Source: Paraburkholderia metrosideri
GTDB lineage: Bacteria; Pseudomonadota; Gammaproteobacteria; Burkholderiales; Burkholderiaceae
DNA: 64,000 nt
Reading direction: 5' to 3'
NCBI RefSeq assembly: GCF_904848625.1
Contig: NZ_CAJHCP010000002.1
Coordinates: 248,001 to 312,000, forward strand
In this document: piece by piece, positions 9,465-18,290 of the stretch
How positions within the stretch are numbered: position 1 is the stretch's first letter
How the letters are laid out: every line of letters begins with the position of its first letter
Program-made: the position numbers and the translations under genes
Notes under the pieces: generated by a model
Seen by the model: only the letters and a program-made list of their open reading frames with translations
Databases searched by the model: none
Told to the model about the DNA's origin: nothing

Positions 9465-11087
9465 ATGCAAGGTTTGATGATGCAGCAACCACTACTGGTG
9501 GCATCGCTGCTCGTGCACGCCGATCGTCATCACGGTGACCAGGAAATCGTGTCGCGACGGGTCGAAGGCGACATTCACCGGTATCGGTATCGGGATCTCG
9601 CGCAACGTGCGCGCCGTATGGCAAACGGTCTGACGGCACTCGGCATCCAGCCCGGCGAGCGGGTAGGGACGCTGGCATGGAATGGCTACCGCCACATGGA
9701 GTTGTATTTCGCGGTGTCGGGTTCGGGGTCCGTGCTGCATACGCTCAACCCGCGGCTGCACGTTGATCAACTGGCGTACATCATCGAACACGCGGAAGAC
9801 CGCGTGGTGTTTTTCGATCTGACTTTTCTACCGTTGATTGAAAGCGTCGCGCCTCGGGTGAAAAGTCCGAAGCTTTTCGTGGCGATGACGGATCGCGCAC
9901 ACATGCCGCGAGCGCATGGCCTGTCCGGCACGCTGATGTGCTACGAGGACCTGATCGAGCTTCACAGCGATGCGTTCGACTGGCCGCTGCTGGACGAGAA
10001 CAGTGCGTCGTCGCTCTGTTACACGTCCGGCACGACCGGCAACCCGAAGGGCGTGCTGTACAGCCATCGGTCGACGCTGCTGCACACGTACGCCGCCGCG
10101 CTGCCGGACTCGTTGAACTGTTCGGCGCGCGACGTGATCCTGCCCGTGGTTCCGATGTTCCATGTGAATGCGTGGGGGCTGCCTTATATCGCCTGCATGG
10201 TCGGTGCGAAGCTGGTGTTTCCGGGGCCCGCGCTCGACGGCAAGTCACTTTACGAGCTGATCGAGACGGAACAGGTCACGCTGTCGGCCGGTGTGCCCAC
10301 GGTCTGGCAGGGACTGCTCTCGCATGTCGCTGAACGGGCCGGCACGTTTTCGTCGATGCGTCGCACGGTGATCGGCGGCGCGCCGTGTCCGACAGCGATG
10401 ACCACACAGTTTCAGGAGCGCTATGACGTCGACGTGCTGCACGCATGGGGGATGACCGAATTGAGCCCGGTCGGCACGGTTTGCAGCTTCAAGGCGCATC
10501 AGCGCGCGCTGTCCGGCGAGGAGCGCTATGCGATTCAGGCGAAGCAGGGCCGCTCCGTGTTCGGCATCGACATGAAGATCGTCGGTTCCGATGGTGACGA
10601 GCTGCCGTGGGACGGCAACGCGGCCGGCGACCTGCTCGTGCGCGGTCCGTGGGTCGCGCGACAGTACTTCGGCGGCGACGACGTGCCGCCGTTGCGCGAT
10701 GGCTGGTTTCCCACCGGCGACATCGCGAAGATCGATGCCGACGGCTTCATGCAGATCACGGATCGCAGCAAGGACGTCATTAAATCGGGCGGTGAATGGA
10801 TCAGCTCGGCCGACATCGAAAACGTCGCGTGCCTGCACCCGGACGTGACGATGGCGGTCTGTATCGCCGCGCGCCATCCGAAGTGGGACGAACGGCCGTT
10901 GCTGCTAGTGGTGAGAAAGCCGGCCAGCTCGCTCACCGAGCGCCAGCTACTCGATTTTCTGGACGGCAGGATCGCGAAGTGGTGGAAGCCGGACGCCGTG
11001 ATCTTCGTCGAAGAAATTCCACTTGGCGCGACAGGCAAGGTGCTCAAGCACCGGTTGCGGGACCGGTACGGGAGTTACTACCTGTGA
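9465..11087 (+). CDS. AMP-forming acyl-CoA ligase (fatty-acyl-CoA synthetase family)
   Basis: The 540-residue ANL-superfamily ligase activates a carboxylic acid through an acyl-AMP to its CoA thioester. Visible are the phosphate-binding YTSGTTGNPKG (from residue 186), the adenine-side HAWGMTE, the hinge GDIAKIDADGF with TDRSKDVIKSGGEW, and the C-terminal GATGKVLKHR carrying the catalytic lysine. The ATG at 9465 with AGGAGA in front is preferred over an in-frame ATG at 9390. The closest-looking group is medium/short-chain and 3-methylmercaptopropionate-type ligases. It sits about 130 bases behind the MFS gene and in front of a porin gene, suggesting an uptake-plus-activation unit for an organic acid. 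Confidence 0.9.
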   Translation: MQGLMMQQPLLVASLLVHADRHHGDQEIVSRRVEGDIHRYRYRDLAQRARRMANGLTALGIQPGERVGTLAWNGYRHMELYFAVSGSGSVLHTLNPRLHVDQLAYIIEHAEDRVVFFDLTFLPLIESVAPRVKSPKLFVAMTDRAHMPRAHGLSGTLMCYEDLIELHSDAFDWPLLDENSASSLCYTSGTTGNPKGVLYSHRSTLLHTYAAALPDSLNCSARDVILPVVPMFHVNAWGLPYIACMVGAKLVFPGPALDGKSLYELIETEQVTLSAGVPTVWQGLLSHVAERAGTFSSMRRTVIGGAPCPTAMTTQFQERYDVDVLHAWGMTELSPVGTVCSFKAHQRALSGEERYAIQAKQGRSVFGIDMKIVGSDGDELPWDGNAAGDLLVRGPWVARQYFGGDDVPPLRDGWFPTGDIAKIDADGFMQITDRSKDVIKSGGEWISSADIENVACLHPDVTMAVCIAARHPKWDERPLLLVVRKPASSLTERQLLDFLDGRIAKWWKPDAVIFVEEIPLGATGKVLKHRLRDRYGSYYL

Positions 11088-11162
11088 ACCAGCACGTTCA
11101 AGTCGCCGCGTCATCAATTCATTAGGCAAAAAACCATAAACCGAAAAACCACAGGAGACAGA

Positions 11163-12314
11163 ATGAAACAGAAGTTGAAATTGAGCAGCGTTGCGGCGTT
11201 GCTGATGTTCGCCACGGCGGCTCATGCGCAGTCGTCGGTCACGCTATATGGCGTGCTCGATAGCGGACTGCTTTATCAGAGTACCTCGGCGGCGTCGTTC
11301 CAGCCTACCGCCCGCAACCTGGGGCACGTGTATCAGCTGAAGGACGGCGGCATCTACTCCAGCTTCTGGGGTATCAAGGGCAGTGAAGATATCGGCGGCG
11401 GCTACAAGATTAATTTCAAGCTGCAAAGTTCGTTCAACACGACGACCGGCAAACCGGGTCTGTCCGACACGCCGGGCGTCACCGCGATGTTCAACCAGTA
11501 CGCGACGGTCGGCGCATCGGGGCCGTTCGGCTCATTCGACGCGGGCCGGCAAATCGTGCCGATGATCTACGCGATGGCGGAAACCGATGTTCGCGGCGCG
11601 CAATATTTCGGCAGCATCCTGACCGCGTGGCTCGGCGTCAATCAGGCGGCCGGCTGGCCCGGCACCAGCACGAACGCGCCGATCGGCGCGCTGTATGACA
11701 GCAATGCGCTGGTCTACACGTCGCCGAAATTCTATGGCGCGTCGCTCGCACTAGAATACGCACCGGGCGGTGTCGCCGGTCACTTTCAGGGCGGCACGCG
11801 CGAGTCGGCGGTGCTCAAGTACTCGAACTACGGGCTGAATCTTTCCGCTGTCTATTACAACGGGCACGACACCAATCCTTTTCCGTTGACCTATCCCACC
11901 ACGCCTGCGGTGCCCGCCACAGGCAATGACAACAATCGCTTCTACTATTTCGGTGCGATGTACACGATCGCGGGATTCTCGATATCCGGCTCTTACGGCA
12001 TAGGTAAAGATCCGGCGAAAAGCAACACGGCGGATTTCGAAATGGCGTCGGGCGGCCTCGGCTATCAATTCAATTCGCACTTCAAGATTACGTCCGGCTA
12101 CTACTATCTGAAGGACCGGAATCATTCCGCCAATCATTCGAGTGAAGTCGCGGTGGGTGCCGAATATAGCCTGTCGCAACGGACCAAAGCGTACGCACAG
12201 GTCGGCTATGTCGACAACAAGGGGACCATGAACCAGACGATCATTTATGGAACCCCGGTTGCGCCAGGCGTCTCGACCACGGCGGCCATGATCGGCATTC
12301 GCCATACCTTCTGA
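11163..12314 (+). CDS. Gram-negative general porin (Burkholderia type)
   Basis: The 383-residue outer-membrane porin has a signal peptide ending AHAQ, the classic first strand SSVTLYGVLDSGLLYQS, and the C-terminal GIRHTF with terminal Phe required for BAM assembly. It matches the length of trimeric 16-strand porins of Burkholderiaceae. Its RBS (AGGAGACAG) is good. The 75-base gap after the ligase gene has no recognisable terminator, so it may be co-transcribed and supply the outer-membrane entry route for the pathway substrate (inference). Confidence 0.92.
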   Translation: MKQKLKLSSVAALLMFATAAHAQSSVTLYGVLDSGLLYQSTSAASFQPTARNLGHVYQLKDGGIYSSFWGIKGSEDIGGGYKINFKLQSSFNTTTGKPGLSDTPGVTAMFNQYATVGASGPFGSFDAGRQIVPMIYAMAETDVRGAQYFGSILTAWLGVNQAAGWPGTSTNAPIGALYDSNALVYTSPKFYGASLALEYAPGGVAGHFQGGTRESAVLKYSNYGLNLSAVYYNGHDTNPFPLTYPTTPAVPATGNDNNRFYYFGAMYTIAGFSISGSYGIGKDPAKSNTADFEMASGGLGYQFNSHFKITSGYYYLKDRNHSANHSSEVAVGAEYSLSQRTKAYAQVGYVDNKGTMNQTIIYGTPVAPGVSTTAAMIGIRHTF

Positions 12315-12340
12315 TTGCGCCATCCACAGCGGAGTATTCA

Positions 12341-12709
12341 ATGAAAAGCATTCAGACAGTCAGGCTCGCGGTTGGCGTCGCCATCATTGCCGCGTCGATG
12401 AGCGCATGGTCGCAGGGCAGCGAAACGGCCAGTGCCCCTGCGATGGCGGCATCGGGTTCAGCGGCGCCGGCTACAGGAAGGAAAGCAAATCGTGCGCTGC
12501 GCAGACAGGTGTATAGCGCGATCGTGAAGCAGAAGGAGATCAGTGCCGGAAACATTAGCGTCGTCGCCAAAGATGGTGCGGTGACACTGAATGGCACGGT
12601 CACCGATCCCGCCCAGGTGAACCGGGTTGCGGAAATCGCGAAGGGTGTTCCCGGCGTCACGTCGGTGACCAACAAGTTGACCGTGCAGAAGCCGCTGGGT
12701 GGCATGTAA
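12341..12709 (+). CDS. BON-domain periplasmic protein
   Basis: The 122-residue protein has an N-terminal signal peptide, a low-complexity Ala/Ser/Gly linker, and a single BON domain (about residues 55-118). The domain shows the typical ISAGNISVVAKDGAVTLNGTV strand pattern and ends ...GVTSVTNKLTV. BON domains (OsmY-like) associate with membranes or phospholipids and are often induced by osmotic or envelope stress. It starts 26 bases behind the porin and ends just before a strong terminator hairpin, so it is the last gene of this run. Confidence 0.87.
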   Translation: MKSIQTVRLAVGVAIIAASMSAWSQGSETASAPAMAASGSAAPATGRKANRALRRQVYSAIVKQKEISAGNISVVAKDGAVTLNGTVTDPAQVNRVAEIAKGVPGVTSVTNKLTVQKPLGGM

Positions 12710-12736
12710 GCATCGGTAGTCGGGATAGCGCGCAGC

Positions 12737-12760
12737 GGGGCCGATGACTGCATCGGCCCC
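12737..12760 (+). terminator. Terminator hairpin after the porin-BON genes
   Basis: A perfect 10-bp GC-rich stem, GGGGCCGATG with CATCGGCCCC, closes a 4-base loop (ACTG) 27 bases after the BON stop codon. No long T-run follows, but stem strength and position make an end of transcript likely. It separates the porin operon from the next AraC element. Confidence 0.65.
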
Positions 12761-12809
12761 GTCTCCGTTGACGGCACGCGTGGATCTCCCAAGAGGTAGG
12801 ACGCAAGTT

Positions 12810-12888
12810 GGTGTTAACACGCACTGTCGTCAAATCACAAAACAATGGCATCAAAAACGAAATCTGTATTGTCGGATTACCGTATCTT
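12810..12888 (+). promoter_or_regulatory. AraC-type operator/promoter, copy 2 (quinone oxidoreductase operon)
   Basis: This element aligns base for base with the one at 5097-5175, including GGTGTTAAC at the left end, CAAATCACAAAA before the second half-site and GGATTxCCGTATC at the right. Half-sites TGTCGTCAAAT (from 12825) and TGGCATCAAAA (from 12846) are 21 bp apart; the -10-like TATCTT is at 12883-12888. It ends 35 bases before the oxidoreductase start codon. Confidence 0.72.
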
Positions 12889-12923
12889 TGCTCGATTGAA
12901 CCTCAACTGTTGGAGAAAGAATC

Positions 12924-13904
12924 ATGGCGAAAGCAGTCCGCTTTCATGAAACCGGTGGCCCTGAAGTCTTGCGTTATGAGAACGTCGAAGTCGGCGATCC
13001 GGGCGTGGGCCAGGTTCGCCTGCGCCATGAGGCAGTTGGCCTCAATTTCGCTGACACCTACTTCCGCTCCGGTTTATATCCGGTTCCGCTGCCTGCCGGC
13101 ATGGGTGTCGAGGCAGCCGGCGTGGTCGAAGCGGTGGGCGAGGGCGTGACGAACGTCGCGGTTGGCGATCGTGTCACCTATACCGGTTTTATCAACACGT
13201 TGGGCGCGTACAGCACCGAGCGCCTCTGTCCTGCTGCGCCGCTGATCACGCTGCCTGACGGGATTAGCTGCGAGACCGCTGCCGCGATGACCATGCGCGG
13301 TTTAACCGCGTCGTATCTGATGCGGCGCATTTACGACTTCAAACCCGGCGACACCATCCTGCTTCACGCGGCCGCGGGCGGCGTCGGAATGATCGTATCG
13401 CAGTGGGCCAGGCTGTTGGGGCTCACGGTGATCGGCACGGTATCGAGCGACGCAAAGGCAGAAGCGGCCCGCGCCTACGGCTGCGAACACACCATCAACT
13501 ACAGCCATGAAGACGTTGCCGCGCGCGTACGCGAATTGACCGGCGGGGTCGGCGTCAACGTGGTGTTCGACAGCGTCGGCAAGGATACCTTCGACGCCAC
13601 GCTGAACTCAGTCAAACGCCGCGGTCTGATTGTTTGCGTGGGCACGGCATCGGGACCGATCACCGCATTCAATCCGCAGATTCTGGCGATGAAAGGATCG
13701 CCGTATCTGACCCGTCCCGCGCTGGCCGACTATATCGCCGACCCCGCCGAAAAAGCGGAGCTGGCCGCCGAAATCTTCGGCCACGTGGCGGCTGGGCGCA
13801 TCAAGATCGAGATCAATCAGCGCTATGCGCTAGAGGATGCCGCACGGGCGCATCGTGATGTCGAGTCGCGCAAGACAACCGGCTCGTCAGTCTTCGTTAT
13901 TTAA
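12924..13904 (+). CDS. NADPH:quinone oxidoreductase / zinc-free MDR alcohol-dehydrogenase family
   Basis: The 326-residue medium-chain reductase has the N-terminal GroES-like fold and a Rossmann segment AAAGGVGMIVSQ at residues 149-160. It lacks the structural-zinc cysteines, as in QorA-type quinone or enoyl reductases. It is likely a cytosolic NADPH-dependent reductase of a quinone or an alpha,beta-unsaturated carbonyl. It is the first gene of a three-gene run with a dioxygenase 13 bases downstream. The AraC-type element just upstream suggests co-regulation with the BKACE and MFS genes. Its precise substrate is unknown. Confidence 0.88.
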   Translation: MAKAVRFHETGGPEVLRYENVEVGDPGVGQVRLRHEAVGLNFADTYFRSGLYPVPLPAGMGVEAAGVVEAVGEGVTNVAVGDRVTYTGFINTLGAYSTERLCPAAPLITLPDGISCETAAAMTMRGLTASYLMRRIYDFKPGDTILLHAAAGGVGMIVSQWARLLGLTVIGTVSSDAKAEAARAYGCEHTINYSHEDVAARVRELTGGVGVNVVFDSVGKDTFDATLNSVKRRGLIVCVGTASGPITAFNPQILAMKGSPYLTRPALADYIADPAEKAELAAEIFGHVAAGRIKIEINQRYALEDAARAHRDVESRKTTGSSVFVI

Positions 13905-13917
13905 GCGGGAGAGCGAT

Positions 13918-14766
13918 ATGCGTGTCGAACAACTCAACAACGCCATTGGCGCGGAACTGGTCGGCGTCAAACTCGCCGACGCGATTCACGACGATGCTCT
14001 GTTTGCCGAGATCCGGGCGAACCTGCTCAGGCATCGGGTCCTGTTCCTGCGCGATCAGGACATCAGCCGTGCCGGGCATGTGGCGTTTGCGCGCCGCTTC
14101 GGTGAGCTCGAAGATCATCCGGTCGCGGGCAGCGATCCTGAGAACCCGGGCCTCGTGCGAATTTACAAGTCGCCGGAGCAGCCCGGCGACCGCTACGAAA
14201 ACGCATGGCATTCGGACGCCACCTGGCGCGAGGCGCCCCCATTCGGCGCCGTGCTGCGGTGCGTGGAATGCCCGCCCATCGGCGGCGATACGATGTGGGC
14301 GAACATGGTGCTGGCGTATGAAAACCTGCCCGCGCATGTGAAGGAGCAGATCGCCGATCTACACGCGCGCCACAGCATCGAGGCGAGCTTCGGCGCGGCG
14401 ATGCCGATCGAAAAGCGCCATGCGTTGAAGGACCGATTTCCCGATGCGGAACATCCGGTTGTGCGCACGCACCCTGAGACAGGCGAGAAAGTGCTGTTCG
14501 TCAATGCGTTCACGACGCACTTCACGAACTACCACACGCCGGCGCGCGTGCGCTTCGGACAGGACGCCAATCCGGGCGCGGGCGATCTGCTGCGGTTTCT
14601 GATCAGCCAGGCTTACATTCCCGAATACCAGGTGCGCTGGCGCTGGAAGCCGAACAGCATCGCGATCTGGGACAACCGCAGCACGCAACACTACGCGGTG
14701 ATGGATTACGCGCCGTGCCATCGCAAGATGGAGCGAGCCGGGATTATTGGCGACAAGCCGTACTAA
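13918..14766 (+). CDS. TauD/TfdA-family Fe(II)/2-oxoglutarate dioxygenase
   Basis: The 282-residue enzyme carries the HxD iron ligands in NAWHSDATW (H98, D100), a distal histidine in STQHYAV (H258) and downstream arginines (R269/R273) suited to binding 2-oxoglutarate. The family hydroxylates taurine, 2,4-D, alkyl sulfates or other acids using O2, often causing fragmentation. The ATG at 13918 follows a GGGAGAG site; an open frame further upstream overlaps the oxidoreductase and is not used. It lies between the oxidoreductase and hydrolase genes, so oxidative opening or dealkylation of the pathway substrate is a reasonable guess. Confidence 0.9.
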   Translation: MRVEQLNNAIGAELVGVKLADAIHDDALFAEIRANLLRHRVLFLRDQDISRAGHVAFARRFGELEDHPVAGSDPENPGLVRIYKSPEQPGDRYENAWHSDATWREAPPFGAVLRCVECPPIGGDTMWANMVLAYENLPAHVKEQIADLHARHSIEASFGAAMPIEKRHALKDRFPDAEHPVVRTHPETGEKVLFVNAFTTHFTNYHTPARVRFGQDANPGAGDLLRFLISQAYIPEYQVRWRWKPNSIAIWDNRSTQHYAVMDYAPCHRKMERAGIIGDKPY

Positions 14767-14784
14767 GCCGGAGGAATCAACTTC

Positions 14785-15345
14785 GTGACTGTCGATATCG
14801 CACCGACCATCCTGTTCGTGCCCGGCCTGCGTGACCATGTGGCCGACCACTGGCAGACCTTACTGCAGGCGCGTCTTCCAAGGACGGCATCGGTGCCGCC
14901 GCTGGAGCACGACAAGCTCAGTTGCGCGGCGCGGGTCGAGGCGCTGAACGCAGCCATCGCGAAAATCGAGGGGCCGATCGTACTGGTCGCGCATAGCGCG
15001 GGCGTGATGATTACCGTGCACTGGGCGCAGCACTACGACCGGCCGATTCAGGGTGCGTTGCTGGCCACCCCGGCGGACCTGGAAATGCCGATGCCCGCGG
15101 GTTATCCGACTCGGCAGACGCTCGAAGAAAACGGCTGGTTGCCGGTGCCGCGCCAACCGTTGTCGTTTCCGAGTCTGGTGGGCGCCAGCCGTAACGATCC
15201 GCTTGCGGCGTTCGACCGCGCGGCCGGATTGGCCGCGGCATGGGGTAGCCAACTCGTCGATCTCGGCGAGGTCGGGCATCTGAATCCCGCCGCCGGTTAT
15301 GGCGAGTGGCCGCACGCCGAGATCCTGATCCGCGAACTGCTCTGA
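14785..15345 (+). CDS. RBBP9/YdeN-family alpha/beta serine hydrolase
   Basis: The 186-residue hydrolase has the small RBBP9/YdeN fold with a nucleophile elbow AHSAG (S71) and a probable triad D138 (SRNDPLA) and H165 (EVGHLN). It starts with GTG behind GGAGGA, 18 bases after the dioxygenase stop. Members of this family are short esterases or thioesterases with poorly known substrates. It is the last gene of the quinone oxidoreductase-dioxygenase-hydrolase unit. Confidence 0.83.
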   Translation: MTVDIAPTILFVPGLRDHVADHWQTLLQARLPRTASVPPLEHDKLSCAARVEALNAAIAKIEGPIVLVAHSAGVMITVHWAQHYDRPIQGALLATPADLEMPMPAGYPTRQTLEENGWLPVPRQPLSFPSLVGASRNDPLAAFDRAAGLAAAWGSQLVDLGEVGHLNPAAGYGEWPHAEILIRELL

Positions 15346-15428
15346 CGTGGACAAGATGGCGTAGCTGCGCGTGACGTCCCGCCGCTGCGCCCCGCGTTAG
15401 CGTATATCGCAAACGACCGCGCGTTGAC

Positions 15429-15474
15429 ATAGGCCCAAGGTCCGATGCCTGCCACCGTGGTAGCGGCCTATTCT
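15429..15474 (+). promoter_or_regulatory. 18-bp GACC-WW-GGTC box plus -10, site a (exporter operon)
   Basis: The box ATAGGCCCAAGGTCCGAT (15429-15446) is followed by -10-like TATTCT at 15469-15474, which starts 26 bases after the GGTC. It lies 163 bases before the AI-2E-type permease start. It is one of eight such sites in the window (see findings); the predicted leader from here is about 130 bases. Confidence 0.65.
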
Positions 15475-15608
15475 TGACCTGACTCTCTTTTGCCGGAGAT
15501 TGTCGACGCACGCAGTCACGCCGTTCGATTCCCCGACAACCGTGGTGCTGCGCCTGCCACGGGTTGTCGCCAGCAAGATCGTCGAGGTCATCTGCGGGGA
15601 GACAAGCC

Positions 15609-16712
15609 ATGTTGCTCACACCGACTACCCAACGGGTATGGTCCAGAGAGTTGCTCGATGTTTTGATCCGCGCTGGACTCGTCGCTGTTCTGGCTATCTT
15701 CTGTTTCCGGATTTTCGTTCCGTTCCTCAACCTCATGGTCTGGGCGTTGATCCTCGCGATCACGCTGTATCCGCTTCAGGTACGACTGAGGCGGACATTC
15801 GCCGGCAAGGATGGCCTGATCGCCACGCTGATCGTGCTCGTCGCGTTTGCGGTGATCCTCGTGCCGACCTACCTGCTGGGCGTTGCTGTCGCTGCATCGA
15901 TCGATCATGCCATGGTCGTTTTCAAAGCCGGCACCTTCCGCATTCCACCGCCCGCGGAGTCGATCGCCAGTTGGCCATTGGTAGGCCAGCGGCTGTACGA
16001 CTACTGGCTGCAGGCCTCGACCGATCTGACCGGCCTGGTGCAGAAGTTCGCGCCGCAACTCAAGGATGCCGGGCTTGCGCTGCTCGGCATGGTCACCGGA
16101 CTTGGCGCCGGGCTGCTGCTATTTTTCGTCGCGCTGATTGTCGCGGGCATCCTGATGGCGCATGGTGAGAAAGGCCACGCCAGCGCGGTGCAGATTGCGT
16201 CGCGCATTTCCGGCCCGGAGAACGGTCCGCAGATTGCCGAACTTTGCACTGCCACGATTCGCGCGGTCGCCCAGGGCGTGGTCGGCATCGCGTTTATCCA
16301 GATGCTGTTGATCGGTATCGGCTTCGTCGTCATGGGTATTCCGGCGGCGGGCCTGCTGGCGCTCGCCGTGCTGCTGCTCGGCATCATGCAGTTGCCCGCG
16401 ACCCTGATCACGATTCCGGTCATCGTCTTCGTGATTGCCACGCAAGGCGTGACCACCATGACGGTGATCTTCTCCGTGTATGTGTTCGTCGCGGGGCTGG
16501 CTGACAACGTCCTCAAGCCGTTACTGCTGGGCCGCGGGGTCGCCGTACCCATGCCGGTGGTGCTGATCGGCGCGTTGGGGGGCATGGTGACGGGGGGCGT
16601 GATCGGCCTGTTTATCGGTCCCGTGATGCTCTCGGTCGGCTACCAGCTGTTCTGGCGATGGGTCAACGACCAGGCGAAGCCGGAGCGCCTGAAAGAAACG
16701 CCCCGCGCCTGA
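15609..16712 (+). CDS. AI-2E family transporter (PerM/YdiK-like)
   Basis: The 367-residue inner-membrane protein has about seven to eight helices in the PerM/AI-2E exporter arrangement: two N-terminal hairpins, a soluble middle segment (about residues 90-150) and a C-terminal membrane half with GIPAAGLLALAVLLLGIMQ. The ATG at 15609 behind GGGGAG is chosen over a longer open frame. These permeases are named for TqsA (AI-2 export), but most are uncharacterised and some are Na+/H+ antiporters. It starts a run with the exporter genes behind it (18 bases to the next start) and has a GACC-WW-GGTC box upstream. Confidence 0.88.
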   Translation: MLLTPTTQRVWSRELLDVLIRAGLVAVLAIFCFRIFVPFLNLMVWALILAITLYPLQVRLRRTFAGKDGLIATLIVLVAFAVILVPTYLLGVAVAASIDHAMVVFKAGTFRIPPPAESIASWPLVGQRLYDYWLQASTDLTGLVQKFAPQLKDAGLALLGMVTGLGAGLLLFFVALIVAGILMAHGEKGHASAVQIASRISGPENGPQIAELCTATIRAVAQGVVGIAFIQMLLIGIGFVVMGIPAAGLLALAVLLLGIMQLPATLITIPVIVFVIATQGVTTMTVIFSVYVFVAGLADNVLKPLLLGRGVAVPMPVVLIGALGGMVTGGVIGLFIGPVMLSVGYQLFWRWVNDQAKPERLKETPRA

Positions 16713-16730
16713 CGATGCCGCGGCCATCCC

Positions 16731-18290
16731 GTGATCCCTGCGGCACTCTCCGTGCGCCCATACTGGCTGCTGCTGGCAGCGGGGTGTGTCAGCGGATGCA
16801 TGCGTGTGGGCCCTGACTTTTCCCCGCAGCATGAGCGCTGGTCGGAGCACTGGAGCAGCGCATCGATCGGACAGGTCTCGCAGCAGGCACCCCAGCCTGA
16901 TATGCGGCAATGGTGGCGGGTATTCGCGGACCGCAACCTCGAAAGCCTGATCGACCAGGCCGATGCCAACAACAGCGATGTGCAGATTGCCGGGCTGCGC
17001 GTGCTCGAGGCTCGCGCGCAACTCGGCATCGCGCTGGCGGGCCGCTACCCGCAGGTTCAGCAAGCCAGCGGCGACCTGTTTTACGCGGCGCGCAAGCGCT
17101 CGGATGGCTTCGATCCCCGCTCGTCGGGGGGTTACCTGCAATACGGGGCGGGCCTGAGCCTCGGCTGGGAACTCGACTTCTGGGGGCGCTTCAGCCGCGC
17201 GATCGAGTCGGCCGACGCCACCTTCTTTGCCGCGCAAGCCAACCGCGACGCCGCGCTGGTCCTGCTGCACGCGCAGATTGCAGATACCTACTTCACGTTG
17301 CGCACGGCCGAGGCGCGTCTGCGTATCGCGCGCGAGAACGCGCAGTTGCAAAAGCGCAGCTTCGACATCGCGCAGAAGCTTTTCAGGAGCGGTGAGACTG
17401 ACGAACTCGACCTTCAACAGGCGAAGACGCAGTATCTGGGCACACTGAGCAGCGTCCCCGATCTTGAAAGCCAGATCGTGCTCGCCGGTCACGCACTGGC
17501 CGTCCTGATGGGGCGACCGCCCGGTCCGTTGCCGGAACTCGAGGTGCAGCCCGGCAGGCAAGGCGTGATTCCGCTGGTGGACCATGCGGTGCTACAGGAT
17601 GTGCCAGCCGATTTACTGCTGCGCCGGCCGGACGTTCGTGCTGCCGAATATCAGATGGCCGCGCAGTCCGCGCTGATCGGCGTGGCAAAAGCCGATCTTT
17701 ACCCGTCCGTCTCGTTGCTCGGCTCGCTTGCCTGGAGCGCGAGTTCGCTGACCGGTTCGCCGAACACGCTGGGCTTGCTGATCGGCCCAAGCGTCACGTG
17801 GAACGTGTTCGATCACGGCAAGATCACCAACAACGTGCGCGTGCAGGACGCCCGGTTGCAACAGTTGACGCTCTCGTATCAGAGCACCGTGCGGGAAGCC
17901 GCCCGCGAGGCTGACGATGCCGCCACCGCCCTGATCGCCGCGTTGCAGCGGGACGCCATTCTGAACGACGCACAATTGGCCGCGGGGCGCTCGCTGAAGC
18001 TCGCCAATGCGATCTACCGCGAAGGGTACTCGGACTTCCAGCGGGTCCTCGACGCGCAACGTGCGCTGTTCGCGCAGCAGGATGCGTACATCGTCAACCG
18101 CAGCAATGCAGCAGGGAGTCTGATTGCGCTTTACAAGGCGCTTGGCGGAGGCTGGTACTCGACGCAGCCGCTCGTCGATCCCGCGACACGCTTGCAGATG
18201 CAGCAACGCACCGACTGGGGCGATCTGCTGAACGAACCGGATGCAGCGTCAGCGAGCCCAGCCAGCCCGTCCGCGGAGCCGTCCCGATGA
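16731..18290 (+). CDS. TolC/NodT-type outer-membrane efflux factor lipoprotein
   Basis: The 519-residue protein starts with GTG. It has a lipoprotein-type signal peptide (LLAAGCVSGC; the most likely lipidated Cys is the one before MRVGPDF) and the two OEP repeats of outer-membrane factors. The LLLRRPDVRAAEYQMAAQSALIGVAKADLYPS stretch (split here around residues 302-333) is diagnostic of the NodT group. It forms the outer-membrane exit duct for the HlyD adaptor and DUF2955 permease that follow. Its stop overlaps the adaptor start as ATGA, so the genes are translationally coupled. Confidence 0.9.
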   Translation: MIPAALSVRPYWLLLAAGCVSGCMRVGPDFSPQHERWSEHWSSASIGQVSQQAPQPDMRQWWRVFADRNLESLIDQADANNSDVQIAGLRVLEARAQLGIALAGRYPQVQQASGDLFYAARKRSDGFDPRSSGGYLQYGAGLSLGWELDFWGRFSRAIESADATFFAAQANRDAALVLLHAQIADTYFTLRTAEARLRIARENAQLQKRSFDIAQKLFRSGETDELDLQQAKTQYLGTLSSVPDLESQIVLAGHALAVLMGRPPGPLPELEVQPGRQGVIPLVDHAVLQDVPADLLLRRPDVRAAEYQMAAQSALIGVAKADLYPSVSLLGSLAWSASSLTGSPNTLGLLIGPSVTWNVFDHGKITNNVRVQDARLQQLTLSYQSTVREAAREADDAATALIAALQRDAILNDAQLAAGRSLKLANAIYREGYSDFQRVLDAQRALFAQQDAYIVNRSNAAGSLIALYKALGGGWYSTQPLVDPATRLQMQQRTDWGDLLNEPDAASASPASPSAEPSR

